The notes under the pieces are model-generated. The model had not been told where the DNA came from and did no database searches. It saw only the letters and a program-made list of their open reading frames with translations. Position numbers and translations under genes: made by a program. From DATFXF01 sp035258565 (lineage in GTDB: Bacteria; Acidobacteriota; Terriglobia; Acidiferrales; UBA7541), in contig DATFXF010000053.1 in assembly GCA_035258565.1 (NCBI GenBank), forward strand, positions 1-9,944: DNA of 9,944 nucleotides, read 5' to 3'. Positions 1-6,789 of the stretch are shown here, piece by piece. The first letter of the stretch is position 1, and the number at the start of each line of letters is the position of its first letter.

Positions 1-2
1 TG

Positions 3-431
3 GCCAACGCAACGCAAAACAATTTGATCCTGCTCGACCTCAACCAGAGCACGCCGGCGATCACTGCCCGTGTGGGCACGACCCAGCCCACCGGCGTGGT
101 GTTTGACCCGGTCTCCGGTTTTTTCCTGGTCGTCTCCAGCCTGGCAAACAACTTGGTGGTCTTAAACCCGGATACGCAGCAGGCCACCAGCCTGCGAGTA
201 GGGATCAACCCCACCTCTTTGGCGTTCAACTTCCGCAGCAGCACGCTGCTGACGGTGAACACGGCCAGCAACACCATTTCGGTGATGGACCTCCAGACCC
301 AGCGCGTGCGCGCCATCCTCGGCCTGACGGGCTCACCACAGTTCGCCGTCGACATTCACCCGCGCACAAACCTTGCTGTGATCGCCGACCAGATGAACAA
401 TCGCGTCCTGCTGGTGCCGCTGCCGCGCTGA
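3..431 (+). CDS. YVTN/NHL-type beta-propeller protein, 3' end only (5' truncated by window edge)
   Basis: The reading frame is open from the window edge and ends at TGA 429-431, so only the last 142 residues are visible. A TTG at position 24 is the first start-like codon, but the frame continues upstream of it and it is most likely internal. The protein shows three to four blade-like repeats of about 40 residues: each has a 'TxPTGVVFDP' or 'INPTSLAFN' turn, then a run of beta strands and an asparagine-rich segment (ANNLVVLNPDT, ASNTISVMDLQT, MNNRVLLVPL). This pattern is typical of YVTN/NHL/SMP-30-like beta-propellers, which are usually secreted and often form binding surfaces. Many such proteins occur in Acidobacteriota and their ligands are mostly unknown. 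The signal peptide and N-terminal domains lie outside the window, so a specific role cannot be given. The gene is followed by a noncoding stretch of about 190 bases. Confidence 0.8.
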   Translation, partial: ANATQNNLILLDLNQSTPAITARVGTTQPTGVVFDPVSGFFLVVSSLANNLVVLNPDTQQATSLRVGINPTSLAFNFRSSTLLTVNTASNTISVMDLQTQRVRAILGLTGSPQFAVDIHPRTNLAVIADQMNNRVLLVPLPR

Positions 432-465
432 TTCGGCCGAGCGAGCCCCGGGCAGACCCCTTGGA

Positions 466-501
466 CGATGCGGGCCAACCGGCTCCTCGGGGGCCGCATC
501 G
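466..501 (+). terminator. Inverted repeat downstream of beta-propeller gene, weak terminator candidate
   Basis: CGATGCGG at 466-473 is perfectly complementary to CCGCATCG at 494-501, with a 20-base loop. It lies 35 bases after the stop codon of the upstream gene. No T-tract follows, so it does not meet the usual intrinsic terminator pattern. It may be a transcript-end stabilising hairpin or chance in GC-rich DNA. Confidence 0.3.
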
Positions 502-548
502 AACTGGGTCAGCGGGTGAAAGCCTGTTGCGGAGCAGCACAATTCATG

Positions 549-578
549 TTGCTCGGTCGAAAACCCCTGCGCTATAAT
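549..578 (+). promoter_or_regulatory. Sigma-70-like promoter for the OmpH/Skp gene
   Basis: A perfect -10 hexamer TATAAT lies at 573-578. The best -35 partner is TTGCTC at 549-554 (three of six consensus positions) with an 18-base spacer. Transcription would start near 585, giving a leader of about 36 bases before the ATG at 621. The Shine-Dalgarno sequence AAGGAG lies just upstream of that ATG. The -10 is strong and the -35 weak. Confidence 0.55.
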
Positions 579-620
579 CCGCGATTTGCAATCTTGGGAA
601 AATTGTAAGAAGGAGTAAGA

Positions 621-1310
621 ATGAACATCAATGATCATCGTGTCTCGAGGTGGATCTCCCTGGCCGTGCTGTTGCTCACGGTGACGGTGGGGGCCCGGGC
701 CCAGGGCGGAGGGAACTCTGCGGCGGCGTCAGCGCCGACGAAGGTGGGTACGCTGAATGTGCGCGATGCTCTCTTCAATACCGCAGAAGGCCGGCAGGCG
801 CTTGCGGAGTTGCAGTCGCAGTTTGCACCGCGACAAAACGAGCTGCAGAATCTGAACAAGCAGATCGAGGAGTTACAGAACCGCTTGCGAAGCGGCGAGC
901 GCACGCTGAGCGATGAGGAAAAAGCGCGTTTGCAGCGTCAGGGCGAGCTCATGGTCCGGCAACTTCAGCGCAAGCAGGATGAAGCACAGGAGGAGTTTAA
1001 TGCCGCCCAGGCGGAAGTGTCCGAACGCATCCAGCGCAAGCTGAGCGATGTGCTCGACCGCTACGCCCGGGAAAATAGCTACGCGGTCGTGTTTGATACC
1101 TCGGGGCAGAACGCTCCGGTGATTTACCGCTCCAGCTCCGTGGACATCACCCAGGACATCATCCGGCTGTACGACCAAGCGCATCCGGTTAAGGGTGGTG
1201 CGGCCACCGCACCTGCACCGCGCCCGACAGCACCGCAACCGCGCCCTACGTCTCCGCCTCCGTCGCAACCGAAGCCAACGACGCCCGCTCCAACGAAGCC
1301 CCCGCGGTAG
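621..1310 (+). CDS. OmpH/Skp-family periplasmic chaperone with proline-rich tail
   Basis: The 229-residue protein starts at ATG 621, which is preceded by a good AAGGAG Shine-Dalgarno sequence. Residues 11-27 form a signal peptide with a likely cleavage after ARA (27/28), so the protein should be periplasmic. Residues about 40-190 match the OmpH/Skp pattern: a short beta segment (KVGTLNVRDALFNTAEGRQA), a long charged coiled coil rich in Gln, Glu, Lys and Arg (about 60-150), then a closing beta segment (YAVVFDTSGQNAPVIYRSSS) and a short helix. Skp proteins are trimeric holdases that carry unfolded outer-membrane proteins across the periplasm. The last 35 residues (about 195-229) are an alternating Pro/Ala/Thr tail that E. 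coli Skp lacks; it is probably disordered. The gene appears to be transcribed alone, since a hairpin follows and the next gene is convergent. I do not use skp as a symbol because the overall similarity is structural in kind. Confidence 0.88.
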   Translation: MNINDHRVSRWISLAVLLLTVTVGARAQGGGNSAAASAPTKVGTLNVRDALFNTAEGRQALAELQSQFAPRQNELQNLNKQIEELQNRLRSGERTLSDEEKARLQRQGELMVRQLQRKQDEAQEEFNAAQAEVSERIQRKLSDVLDRYARENSYAVVFDTSGQNAPVIYRSSSVDITQDIIRLYDQAHPVKGGAATAPAPRPTAPQPRPTSPPPSQPKPTTPAPTKPPR

Positions 1311-1316
1311 TAACGC

Positions 1317-1345
1317 GGACCTTAGCAGTCGAATCGGCTAAGTCC
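1317..1345 (+). terminator. Hairpin just after the OmpH/Skp gene, possible terminator
   Basis: GGACCTTAGC (1317-1326) pairs with GCTAAGTCC (1337-1345), giving a nine-pair stem with one bulged C and a 10-base loop. It starts seven bases after the stop codon, the usual place for a terminator, but no T-run follows. The rest of 1346-1458, between two convergent genes, shows nothing recognisable. Confidence 0.35.
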
Positions 1346-1458
1346 CCGGGAATAGTTCAGCCAGCGTTGGTGCTCGGAAGCAGCGCTCCGGTCGGTGTGT
1401 TTTCGCCAGAGAGTTTGACCGCCCGAGAGGCGCTCGGAGAGCGACACAAGCCGGAGCC

Positions 1459-1737
1459 TCAACTTCGTCTTGTAGGTAGATCCTTCCCACCCCCCTTTTT
1501 CGGCCCAATCGAGAGAGTGCGAGCAGCAGCTTGCGCTTGAAGCCCGGTAATTCTTCTAGATTCCCTGCGCCAGCGCCAATAGATCACGCCTAGACCCCAA
1601 ATGGGTGCCGTCAGGGGCAAGAGCAGTGCGCCGAGAACCAAGAGCACGAAGAGGTCGGTCAGAATCCCAAGCCAGCGAAGTTCTCTTGTTGCGGCCACAA
1701 TCGATCCGAGAAATGTTTCCGCAGCACGCAATCTCAC
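1459..1737 (-). CDS. Small membrane protein, unknown function
   Basis: This frame encodes 92 residues if translation starts at GTG 1737-1735, which has GGAG six bases upstream. A TTG at 1761 would add eight residues but has no visible Shine-Dalgarno sequence. Residues about 22-54 are strongly hydrophobic, with prolines at 41 and 45, and fit either one long or two short membrane segments. An Arg/Trp cluster (WRWRRES) follows at once, then a basic tail with KKGGGK. The positive patch would favour a cytoplasmic C-terminus. I recognise no family. It lies 85 bases downstream of the exported-protein gene on the same strand and could be the last gene of the sigma-factor operon. Short length and weak start signals leave real doubt that it is expressed. 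Confidence 0.42.
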   Translation of the reverse strand: MRLRAAETFLGSIVAATRELRWLGILTDLFVLLVLGALLLPLTAPIWGLGVIYWRWRRESRRITGLQAQAAARTLSIGPKKGGGKDLPTRRS

Positions 1738-1822
1738 AAGGTTCTCCAGACTAGTAGGCAAAGTACGGTCCGGGACCAGCCGGAGTGTTCTGTGCCTCGA
1801 TGGCAGTGAATAATACGAAGCG

Positions 1823-2677
1823 TTACTCCTGATTCGGGGCCGGACTTCGAGGCCCTCCCGGCCGTTTGAGGAAACTCCTGCCCTGTGTCACGGTGTAGTC
1901 AGAGGGGACCGTAAACAGCGACGCATCCGGCTCTTGGCGCTTGATGTTCGTCAACTGATAGATAGTGGTGCCGAATCGCGGATCGGTGCGCGTTTCTGAC
2001 ACCGTCAACTGCAGGTCGGGCGAATACCAACGGTCGAGCGTGCTGACAATCGGATTGGCATTCCCGAGTTGTCCTGCGGGGATCGTTCGCGTGATCCGCG
2101 TGCCCTGAAGGGTGAGTCCTTCCATGTCCTTTGTTCCTAGCGATTCGGTCGTCTGAGCATTCGAATTTGGTGGGGCGGGCTGATTGCCCATTCTCGGCGG
2201 CTTGGCCATGTTGTGCGGCCGGATCGCAAACTCTTGGGCCGTCTTCTTGTTCTGGTCTAGGATGTAATTCATCTGTGCCACTGGGTCGGTGATGAACGCC
2301 AACTGCGCCGCCGTGCCCGACGCTGCCAGCGGCCCAATGGCCGGCAGCGTGAATTCGCGGCGCGTGCGGCCCGCGCTGTCGCGCGCGATGGTGCCGGTCG
2401 TCTTGTTGCTAATCGTGTTACCGTCACTAAGCGTCTGCAGGCGGTTGATCGTGAGCGTCGCCGTAAACGGCGCGCCGGTGATGGTCTTTCCGCCAAATCC
2501 TCCATGCAACCCTCGAAAGACGAAGGTATCGCCACCCAGGCCCCGGGGACCCCTCGGCCCAAAACCGCCCTGTGGCGAAGGCCCTGGCGGTCCCCCCTGC
2601 GCGAGTGCGAACGGGCCAATGCCCAGCAGCATCACCACCGCTGTGCCAACCCGAAGAATTCCCTGCTCCACGGTCAT
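1823..2677 (-). CDS. Exported Gly/Pro-rich protein of unknown function, in sigma/anti-sigma operon
   Basis: The 284-residue protein starts at ATG 2677, with an excellent AAGGAGG Shine-Dalgarno sequence very close upstream. Residues 8-26 form a signal peptide with likely cleavage ALA|QG. A flexible Gly/Pro segment follows (28-62). The body is mostly predicted beta strand: FTATLTINRLQTLSDGN (71-87), DSAGRTRREFTLP (100-112), FITDPVAQMNYILD (128-141), LTLQGTRITRTIP (188-200) and a late TVSETRTDPRFGTTIYQLTNI segment (225-245) before 'EPDASLFTVPSDYTV'. This layout resembles LolA-like and DUF4412-type periplasmic folds seen in other exported bacterial proteins, but I cannot assign a family. It lies 59 bases behind the anti-sigma gene on the same strand and is probably co-transcribed. 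It may therefore be part of the response or of the signal-sensing step. That role is inference from position only. Confidence 0.78.
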   Translation of the reverse strand: MTVEQGILRVGTAVVMLLGIGPFALAQGGPPGPSPQGGFGPRGPRGLGGDTFVFRGLHGGFGGKTITGAPFTATLTINRLQTLSDGNTISNKTTGTIARDSAGRTRREFTLPAIGPLAASGTAAQLAFITDPVAQMNYILDQNKKTAQEFAIRPHNMAKPPRMGNQPAPPNSNAQTTESLGTKDMEGLTLQGTRITRTIPAGQLGNANPIVSTLDRWYSPDLQLTVSETRTDPRFGTTIYQLTNIKRQEPDASLFTVPSDYTVTQGRSFLKRPGGPRSPAPNQE

Positions 2678-2736
2678 AGCCTCCTTGGATGTTCCCCTAA
2701 GGATCTGAAAACGTGCGCAACTTCCTCCCCGCGTTC

Positions 2737-3387
2737 TTATTGCACCAATCGCACCGCGCGTGGCCAGCCGTCCTCACCGACCAACACGTCGGCCCGGACC
2801 ACCTGCGCCGCGTTCGCCTTATCCACTGGGTAACCCAGCACGCCCAGCGCGGCGCGCGTCAGTTCCACACGCACAACCATGGCCGGGACATCCGGCTCGA
2901 TGCCATCGCCGAACGGCACAGGCACGAAGTCCGCCATCAGATCCGCGTCGCTGCCCTCCCAATTCGCGGGCTGCGTTCCTGCCCCTATTCCCACAGCACT
3001 CCCCACGGCGCCCGTCCCCTGTCCGTGAGGAATTTCCGCCTTCCACATGCCATAGGAAAACCACGCAGCAACGAGAAGCCCGGCCGCAGCGACCCCCACC
3101 GCTGCCCACTCGAGCGCCCGCCTCCAGCCTCTTCGCCGCTGCCTCTCGCGCCGGAACGCCGCCAACAGCGCCATCTCCACGCGCTCCGGCGTTTCCTCAC
3201 CCCGCCCGTCCTCCCCAGCGGCTTCGACCAACTCCACCAGCGCTTGCACTCCGGCCATCCGTGCCGCGCAGTTCCCGCAAGTCCGGGCGTGCTCAAGGGC
3301 CTCTTCGCGCAGGCTGACGTCGAGCAGCTCCAGCCGCACCAAGCCGTGTACGATTTCTTTAAATTCTCGGCATGTCATGGGATTCAC
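2737..3387 (-). CDS. Zinc-finger (ZAS-type) membrane-anchored anti-sigma factor
   Basis: I place the start at GTG 3387-3385, giving 216 residues. GGAGG lies six bases upstream, and the codon overlaps the TGA of the sigma gene, so translation is probably coupled. Alternatives are GTG 3402 (overlapping more of the sigma gene) and ATG 3378 (15 bases from the same Shine-Dalgarno sequence). The N-terminus carries a zinc-binding anti-sigma pattern: Cys6, then His33-x3-Cys37-x2-Cys40 (HARTCGNC). Such domains clamp ECF sigma factors in the cytoplasm. A basic stretch (79-90) precedes one membrane helix at about 92-113. The remaining 100 residues should be periplasmic. They end in a compact domain (RVELTRAALGVLGYPV ... 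VLVGEDGWPRAVRLV) of a type I associate with acidobacterial proteins and which may sense the signal. The partner is almost certainly the adjacent sigma factor. Confidence 0.85.
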   Translation of the reverse strand: MNPMTCREFKEIVHGLVRLELLDVSLREEALEHARTCGNCAARMAGVQALVELVEAAGEDGRGEETPERVEMALLAAFRRERQRRRGWRRALEWAAVGVAAAGLLVAAWFSYGMWKAEIPHGQGTGAVGSAVGIGAGTQPANWEGSDADLMADFVPVPFGDGIEPDVPAMVVRVELTRAALGVLGYPVDKANAAQVVRADVLVGEDGWPRAVRLVQ

Positions 3388-4022
3388 GATCCACCTCCCC
3401 ACCGTGCCGCTACCTGCTTCGTCCCGGCGCCAGCCGGACGCAATTTTTCAAGCAGAATGTCCCTGGCACGGTTGAGCCGCGACCGAACTGTGCCCACGGG
3501 ACATGCGAGCAATGCTGCCGCCTCGCCATAGCTTCTTCCCTCAAGATCGCACAGCGTTACCACCTCGCGATAATGCTGGGGAAGCCTTCCTACGGCTTGG
3601 CGCAGCCACTGGACCGCTTCGGCTCGCGCCAAGCCCTCGAACACGCCCTCTCCGGCAAACGCAGCCTCCACGTGTAACGCAGGACCGTTCTGATTGGCCC
3701 CGTTCCCGCCAGTCCCGTCCTCCGGCAGCGCGTTGTAGCGGGCATCTTTTTCCTGCGCACGCCGAACGTGGTTCCGCGCAATCCCATAAAGAAACGCCGC
3801 CGGCGCTCCCCGCTCCGCATCGAACTTTCCAGCCGCCCGCATCAGAGTCATAAACGTCTCTTGTACGACGTCCGCAGCTGTTTCTGGCCTGCCAGTCATG
3901 TGTAGTGCAAAGCGGTAGAGCCCACCTTGATGTCGCCGGTAAAAGACCAGAAATGCGTCCTCGTCGCCGGCAGCAAGCCGCCGCAGCAATTCAACATCCC
4001 GGGGTTCGGCCCGTTCCGCCAT
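3384..4022 (-). CDS. ECF-type sigma-70 family RNA polymerase sigma factor
   Basis: The 212-residue length is within the normal ECF sigma range. Sigma region 2 spans about residues 22-90: the DEDAFLVFYRRHQGGLYRFAL helix, the DVVQETFMTLMRAAGKFD segment (51-68) that contacts the -10 element, and FLYGIARNHVRRAQEK (77-92). A linker of about 40 residues rich in Gly and Asn follows. Sigma region 4 covers about 134-190, with RLPQHYREVVTLCDLEG and the helix-turn-helix YGEAAALLACPVGTVRSRLNRAR that reads the -35 element. The ATG at 4022 has only a poor Shine-Dalgarno match (GGCGG). The gene heads a minus-strand operon with its anti-sigma factor (overlapping stop and start) and probably the exported protein behind it. 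The upstream gap contains a duplicated GGAACTT element, which would fit self-regulation. The stimulus is unknown. Confidence 0.92.
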   Translation of the reverse strand: MAERAEPRDVELLRRLAAGDEDAFLVFYRRHQGGLYRFALHMTGRPETAADVVQETFMTLMRAAGKFDAERGAPAAFLYGIARNHVRRAQEKDARYNALPEDGTGGNGANQNGPALHVEAAFAGEGVFEGLARAEAVQWLRQAVGRLPQHYREVVTLCDLEGRSYGEAAALLACPVGTVRSRLNRARDILLEKLRPAGAGTKQVAARWGGGS

Positions 4023-4036
4023 CTACCGCCGTTGGA

Positions 4037-4096
4037 CGTATCCGCTCCGCTTTCAGTAACAGTTCCGTCCGGGCGCCCGGGAAGTTCCAATTTCTT
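4037..4096 (-). repeat. Direct repeat copy A upstream of the ECF sigma gene (proximal)
   Basis: This 60-base segment ends 15 bases before the sigma start codon. It matches 4178-4237 at 45 of 60 positions without gaps, with a 14-base identical core (TGGAACTTCCCGGG on the minus strand) and a second identical patch around TGTTAC. GGAACTT is the kind of -35 element recognised by many ECF sigma factors. No canonical CGTC or TCTGA -10 element sits 16-17 bases further on, so promoter activity is not shown. The core also contains the inverted repeat GGAA-C-TTCC and the palindrome CCCGGG, either of which could bind a dimeric regulator. Confidence 0.7.
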
Positions 4097-4177
4097 GGCG
4101 GAATGTCGGCACGTCCCCCGCGCTGCGATCCCTGTTACCTGCCCTGTTCGCGCCTTGCCATTTCGGAGAAGGGCAAG

Positions 4178-4237
4178 GGTATCCCCTCTGCTCTTCGTAA
4201 CAATTATGTCGGGCCACCCGGGAAGTTCCATTTTTTC
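4178..4237 (-). repeat. Direct repeat copy B upstream of the ECF sigma gene (distal)
   Basis: Partner of the copy at 4037-4096, exactly 141 bases further upstream of the sigma gene and in the same orientation. On the minus strand both copies contain TGGAACTTCCCGGG and then GAC, AA, TGTTAC, AGC, GAT in register. The offset is a multiple of three. In one minus-strand frame both copies keep the residue pattern K-x-ELPG-x-PD-x-x-VT-x-S-x-x-DT, with silent differences at several third positions. The segment may therefore be a remnant of coding repeats rather than a regulatory duplication. Confidence 0.7.
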
Positions 4238-4398
4238 GAGTAACGGGTCTGTGGTGATAACCAAAATCGACTTCGAAAATGGCGTCCTGAGGAGTATCCA
4301 GATCGGGCGGAGCCAATGAAGGCCGGCGCCAACAGAATCCCTGTCGTCTTCCTACAATTAGCCAGAGTAACGACAGGCGGAGCGGCGAACCTGCCAAG

Positions 4399-6789
4399 TT
4401 AGCGCTGGGAGCCGTACCAGTATTTCGTCTTCTTAGTCCAGTCACTTGTGGGGTAGCGCTTGTGCAATAACTCGAAAGCGGCCCGGGAGAATTCTCCGCT
4501 CTGTTTGTCGGCACAGCCATAGCGCGTTGCTCCGACCACCCGGTGCAGTGACTCCGGTACGCGGGGATCGTCCGGGTGCTGTTTGGCCCACCCCAATACG
4601 GCCGAGCCGAGAGCATTTGGTCCCGTGGGAACGCTCAGAAGGCCCTTCCATTCGGCCTCGGCTTCCGCCTGCTGGGAGGCGTTCAGGAAAACAGGGACAT
4701 CCACTTGTCCCGTGGGGTAGAGAATCCCAAGGGGTGCGTCCGGCCGGACAGCGACAACGGGATTGACCAACCACCAGGACGACCGGTCTCCCTCCGGGCC
4801 GATCGCGCACCACCAATTGTCTCCAAGACTGTCGATGCGGTCGAGCGGGGTTTCGCGACCGACCCCCGCGCGGATGTCAAGATGCGCACCAGGGAAGTGG
4901 AGGAGCGCGTACGCTGCGGCAAAACTCCACGCGTCATTTGTCTTGGCCTCAGCGAAGGATTCGAGGTCCGGCTTCATCTCTGGCGCCAGGCTCTCGAGGG
5001 TGGGAACCAACTCCGTGCTGACGCGATCGTTTTTCAGCAAGACGGCGCGCGCCCAGGAGGCCAGGGCCACTTCGCGCCGGATCCTGGCGGGTAGTTCCTG
5101 GGCCTTCGCCACCCGGACCAGAATTCCGAGAGGCATCCTTCGGGTGAGGAGTTGGGCAGCGTCGGCGTCCAGCAAGCCTGCACCCGGAGTCAGCTTCTTG
5201 GCGCTTTCGCTGGTGGCCCAGGGCTCAGCGTAGCGCTCGGACCCGCCGTAGGTGACACCCGCGGGAACCCGCGGCGCATGAGAGAGAAATTCATCGAGGT
5301 TGCGCGCAAGCTTCATGCGCAGCGCTTGACTCAGGTTCAACGCAGTACGCGGCAGCTCTGCCTGGGGCCGCGCGAGCAACTCGTCCAGTCCCGCGCGCGC
5401 CTCCTCCAGCCCTCCTGTCTCCGCCAGCAAGCGAAACCGGTGGAAGGCCGCCAGGACGAAGCCGGGGGAGTCTGGCCGAACTCTTGCCGCCTCGGCCAGC
5501 AGCGCGGGAATCCCAGGGTCGGGCGCGCGGGCTTTCGCCAGTGCGGCAACGAGCCATGGCAGAGAAGAGGTCTGGTGCCATTGGCTCGAGGCGTGCTCGA
5601 GCGCACCCCGGCCAACAGCCTGGAAGGTCAGAATCCAGTCCGTCATTTCATCGAAACGAGCGCTGGGCAACTGCTGGAATCTGTCGCCGAGTTGGGTGCC
5701 CGTATTTTCCGCTCCCTCCGCGAGTTGGCGGAGCATCGTGATGCGATCAAGGAGGTAGGTGTAATCGAGAAGGTTCTGCCGCAGATGGGTTCCATCCGGC
5801 TTCAGCAGATCCGCAGCAAGCTCGCGGAGACGCTGCTCGGGGTGCAGCCGCAGTTCGACATAGGCGATCAGGCGCTCGGCTGATGCGTGAAGCTCGGCGT
5901 CCCCTGGGTCGGCCAGCACGTTTAGAAATTGCGCCTCCGCTTTCGCCAAAGCTTCCGGGTCCGCCTTGCCGAATTCTGTGTTCACGGTCGCCTGGCGCAG
6001 GAGCGCGCGGCCTACGAGCAGCGGCGCAATTTTCTGCCAAGGAGAAGACGAATCCTTCGCGATCTGCGCAAAGCGGGTGGCGGCATCGGAGAACTCCCCC
6101 GCGTAGAAATAAGCCGCAGCGGTCTGGTAAGCGCGGTCCGCGCGGATGATCGGGGGCGCATCGGACGGTGCTTCGGGCGGAATGAATGGCCCCTTCGGCG
6201 CCTGGGGGTCAAAGACGTCTGCGCAATTTTGGAAGACCAGATCCTGCGCCGCCAACCAATCGCGGACGGCGCTGCTCGTGGCGCCGAACTGTTCGGTCCG
6301 CTTCTCTAGCGTGCTGACGGCGGTGTGGAACGCATCCGGCAGGCAATTGTAGAAGCCCACTGAGGAACCGTCCGAGACCCTCCAGCGGTGGATGCCGTAG
6401 GGGTCGTGCCACCCGGGCGTCTTCTTGCCGGCCTCAGGGCCCAGAAGAGTTGCGCGCTTGTCGGCCCAGGCTTTGATCCAGTTGGGTTCGCTCAGCGGCG
6501 CATTGCCCGTCGGTGCCGCCAAGGCCGGATCCCAGCTCTCTAGGAAAATGCGCTGTTCCTCGGGGCTGAGCGGCCGGCCAGAGAGAGTCCGGTAGGCAAC
6601 AAACAGATAGGCGCGAGCATAGCTCGGTTGAGGAATGCCCAGCTTGCCGCGCGCGTAGTCCGCGATCGGATCATTTGGCCGGGACTGGAAGGTAAAGATC
6701 GCTTCGGGCCAGAATGGGCCGCAAGCGAGGGTGACTGCTGGAGGGAGAAGCAGTAGTCCCGCGAGCAACAGAGCCAAGATTCGTCTCAT
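4399..6789 (-). CDS. Large exported TPR-like protein with conserved CGPFWPE N-terminus, unknown function
   Basis: The 796-residue protein starts at ATG 6789, which overlaps the TGA of the DUF3142 gene (ATGA), so the two are translationally coupled. Residues 4-22 form a signal peptide. The mature protein would begin near Cys23 in LACGPFWPEAIF; the residues before this Cys are not a classical lipobox. Other cysteines are at 149, 189 and 759, so disulfides are possible. Residues about 215-300 contain helical TPR-like units (ADRAYQTAAAYFYAGEFSDAATRFAQIA, then SSPWQKIAPLLVGRALLRQA), a pattern I know from uncharacterised exported proteins of Gram-negative bacteria. The centre is helix-rich and alanine/leucine-rich. 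The end has another TPR-like hairpin (SGEFSRAAFELLHKRYP) and an aromatic tail KTKYWYGSQR. No catalytic motif is visible. It is probably a periplasmic or surface scaffold acting with the DUF3142 protein. Confidence 0.82.
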   Translation of the reverse strand: MRRILALLLAGLLLLPPAVTLACGPFWPEAIFTFQSRPNDPIADYARGKLGIPQPSYARAYLFVAYRTLSGRPLSPEEQRIFLESWDPALAAPTGNAPLSEPNWIKAWADKRATLLGPEAGKKTPGWHDPYGIHRWRVSDGSSVGFYNCLPDAFHTAVSTLEKRTEQFGATSSAVRDWLAAQDLVFQNCADVFDPQAPKGPFIPPEAPSDAPPIIRADRAYQTAAAYFYAGEFSDAATRFAQIAKDSSSPWQKIAPLLVGRALLRQATVNTEFGKADPEALAKAEAQFLNVLADPGDAELHASAERLIAYVELRLHPEQRLRELAADLLKPDGTHLRQNLLDYTYLLDRITMLRQLAEGAENTGTQLGDRFQQLPSARFDEMTDWILTFQAVGRGALEHASSQWHQTSSLPWLVAALAKARAPDPGIPALLAEAARVRPDSPGFVLAAFHRFRLLAETGGLEEARAGLDELLARPQAELPRTALNLSQALRMKLARNLDEFLSHAPRVPAGVTYGGSERYAEPWATSESAKKLTPGAGLLDADAAQLLTRRMPLGILVRVAKAQELPARIRREVALASWARAVLLKNDRVSTELVPTLESLAPEMKPDLESFAEAKTNDAWSFAAAYALLHFPGAHLDIRAGVGRETPLDRIDSLGDNWWCAIGPEGDRSSWWLVNPVVAVRPDAPLGILYPTGQVDVPVFLNASQQAEAEAEWKGLLSVPTGPNALGSAVLGWAKQHPDDPRVPESLHRVVGATRYGCADKQSGEFSRAAFELLHKRYPTSDWTKKTKYWYGSQR

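Larger units (their letters stand above)
4023..4398. other. 376-base gap between sigma gene and TPR-like gene: no confident gene
   Basis: The gap holds the two direct repeats described separately and must carry the promoter of the sigma operon, although I see no good sigma-70 promoter. A minus-strand frame is open from a TAG near 4355 through the whole gap and into the sigma gene region (to 3896). It has no good start codon and overlaps the sigma gene in another frame, so I do not call it a gene. Just after the stop of the TPR-like gene, GGCAGG and CCTGTC on the minus strand could form a weak six-pair hairpin without a T-run. Confidence 0.5.

Noticed and set aside
2713..3531. Long plus-strand open frame of 272 codons
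   Set aside because: It is antisense to the anti-sigma and sigma genes, is rich in Pro, Arg, His and Ser as expected for the opposite strand of GC-rich coding DNA, and has no domain pattern.
4035..4066. GGAAC at 4066-4062 with CGTC at 4038-4035 (minus strand) as a classical ECF promoter
   Set aside because: The spacer is 23 bases, whereas ECF promoters use about 16-17.
4037..4237. The two direct repeats as a CRISPR array
   Set aside because: There are only two imperfect copies of 60 bases, with an 81-base interval and no cas genes nearby.
3896..4264. Minus-strand frame of 122 codons covering the repeats and the start of the sigma gene
   Set aside because: It has only a TTG start without a Shine-Dalgarno sequence and overlaps the sigma gene. 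I kept the repeat pattern as a finding but do not call a functional gene.
4053..4616. Minus-strand frame of 187 codons
   Set aside because: It overlaps the end of the well-supported TPR-like gene in a different frame and its content is unstructured; the apparent repeats in it come from the DNA repeat.
5152..5883. Plus-strand frame of 243 codons
   Set aside because: It is fully antisense to the 796-residue exported protein, with no start signals or recognisable domain.
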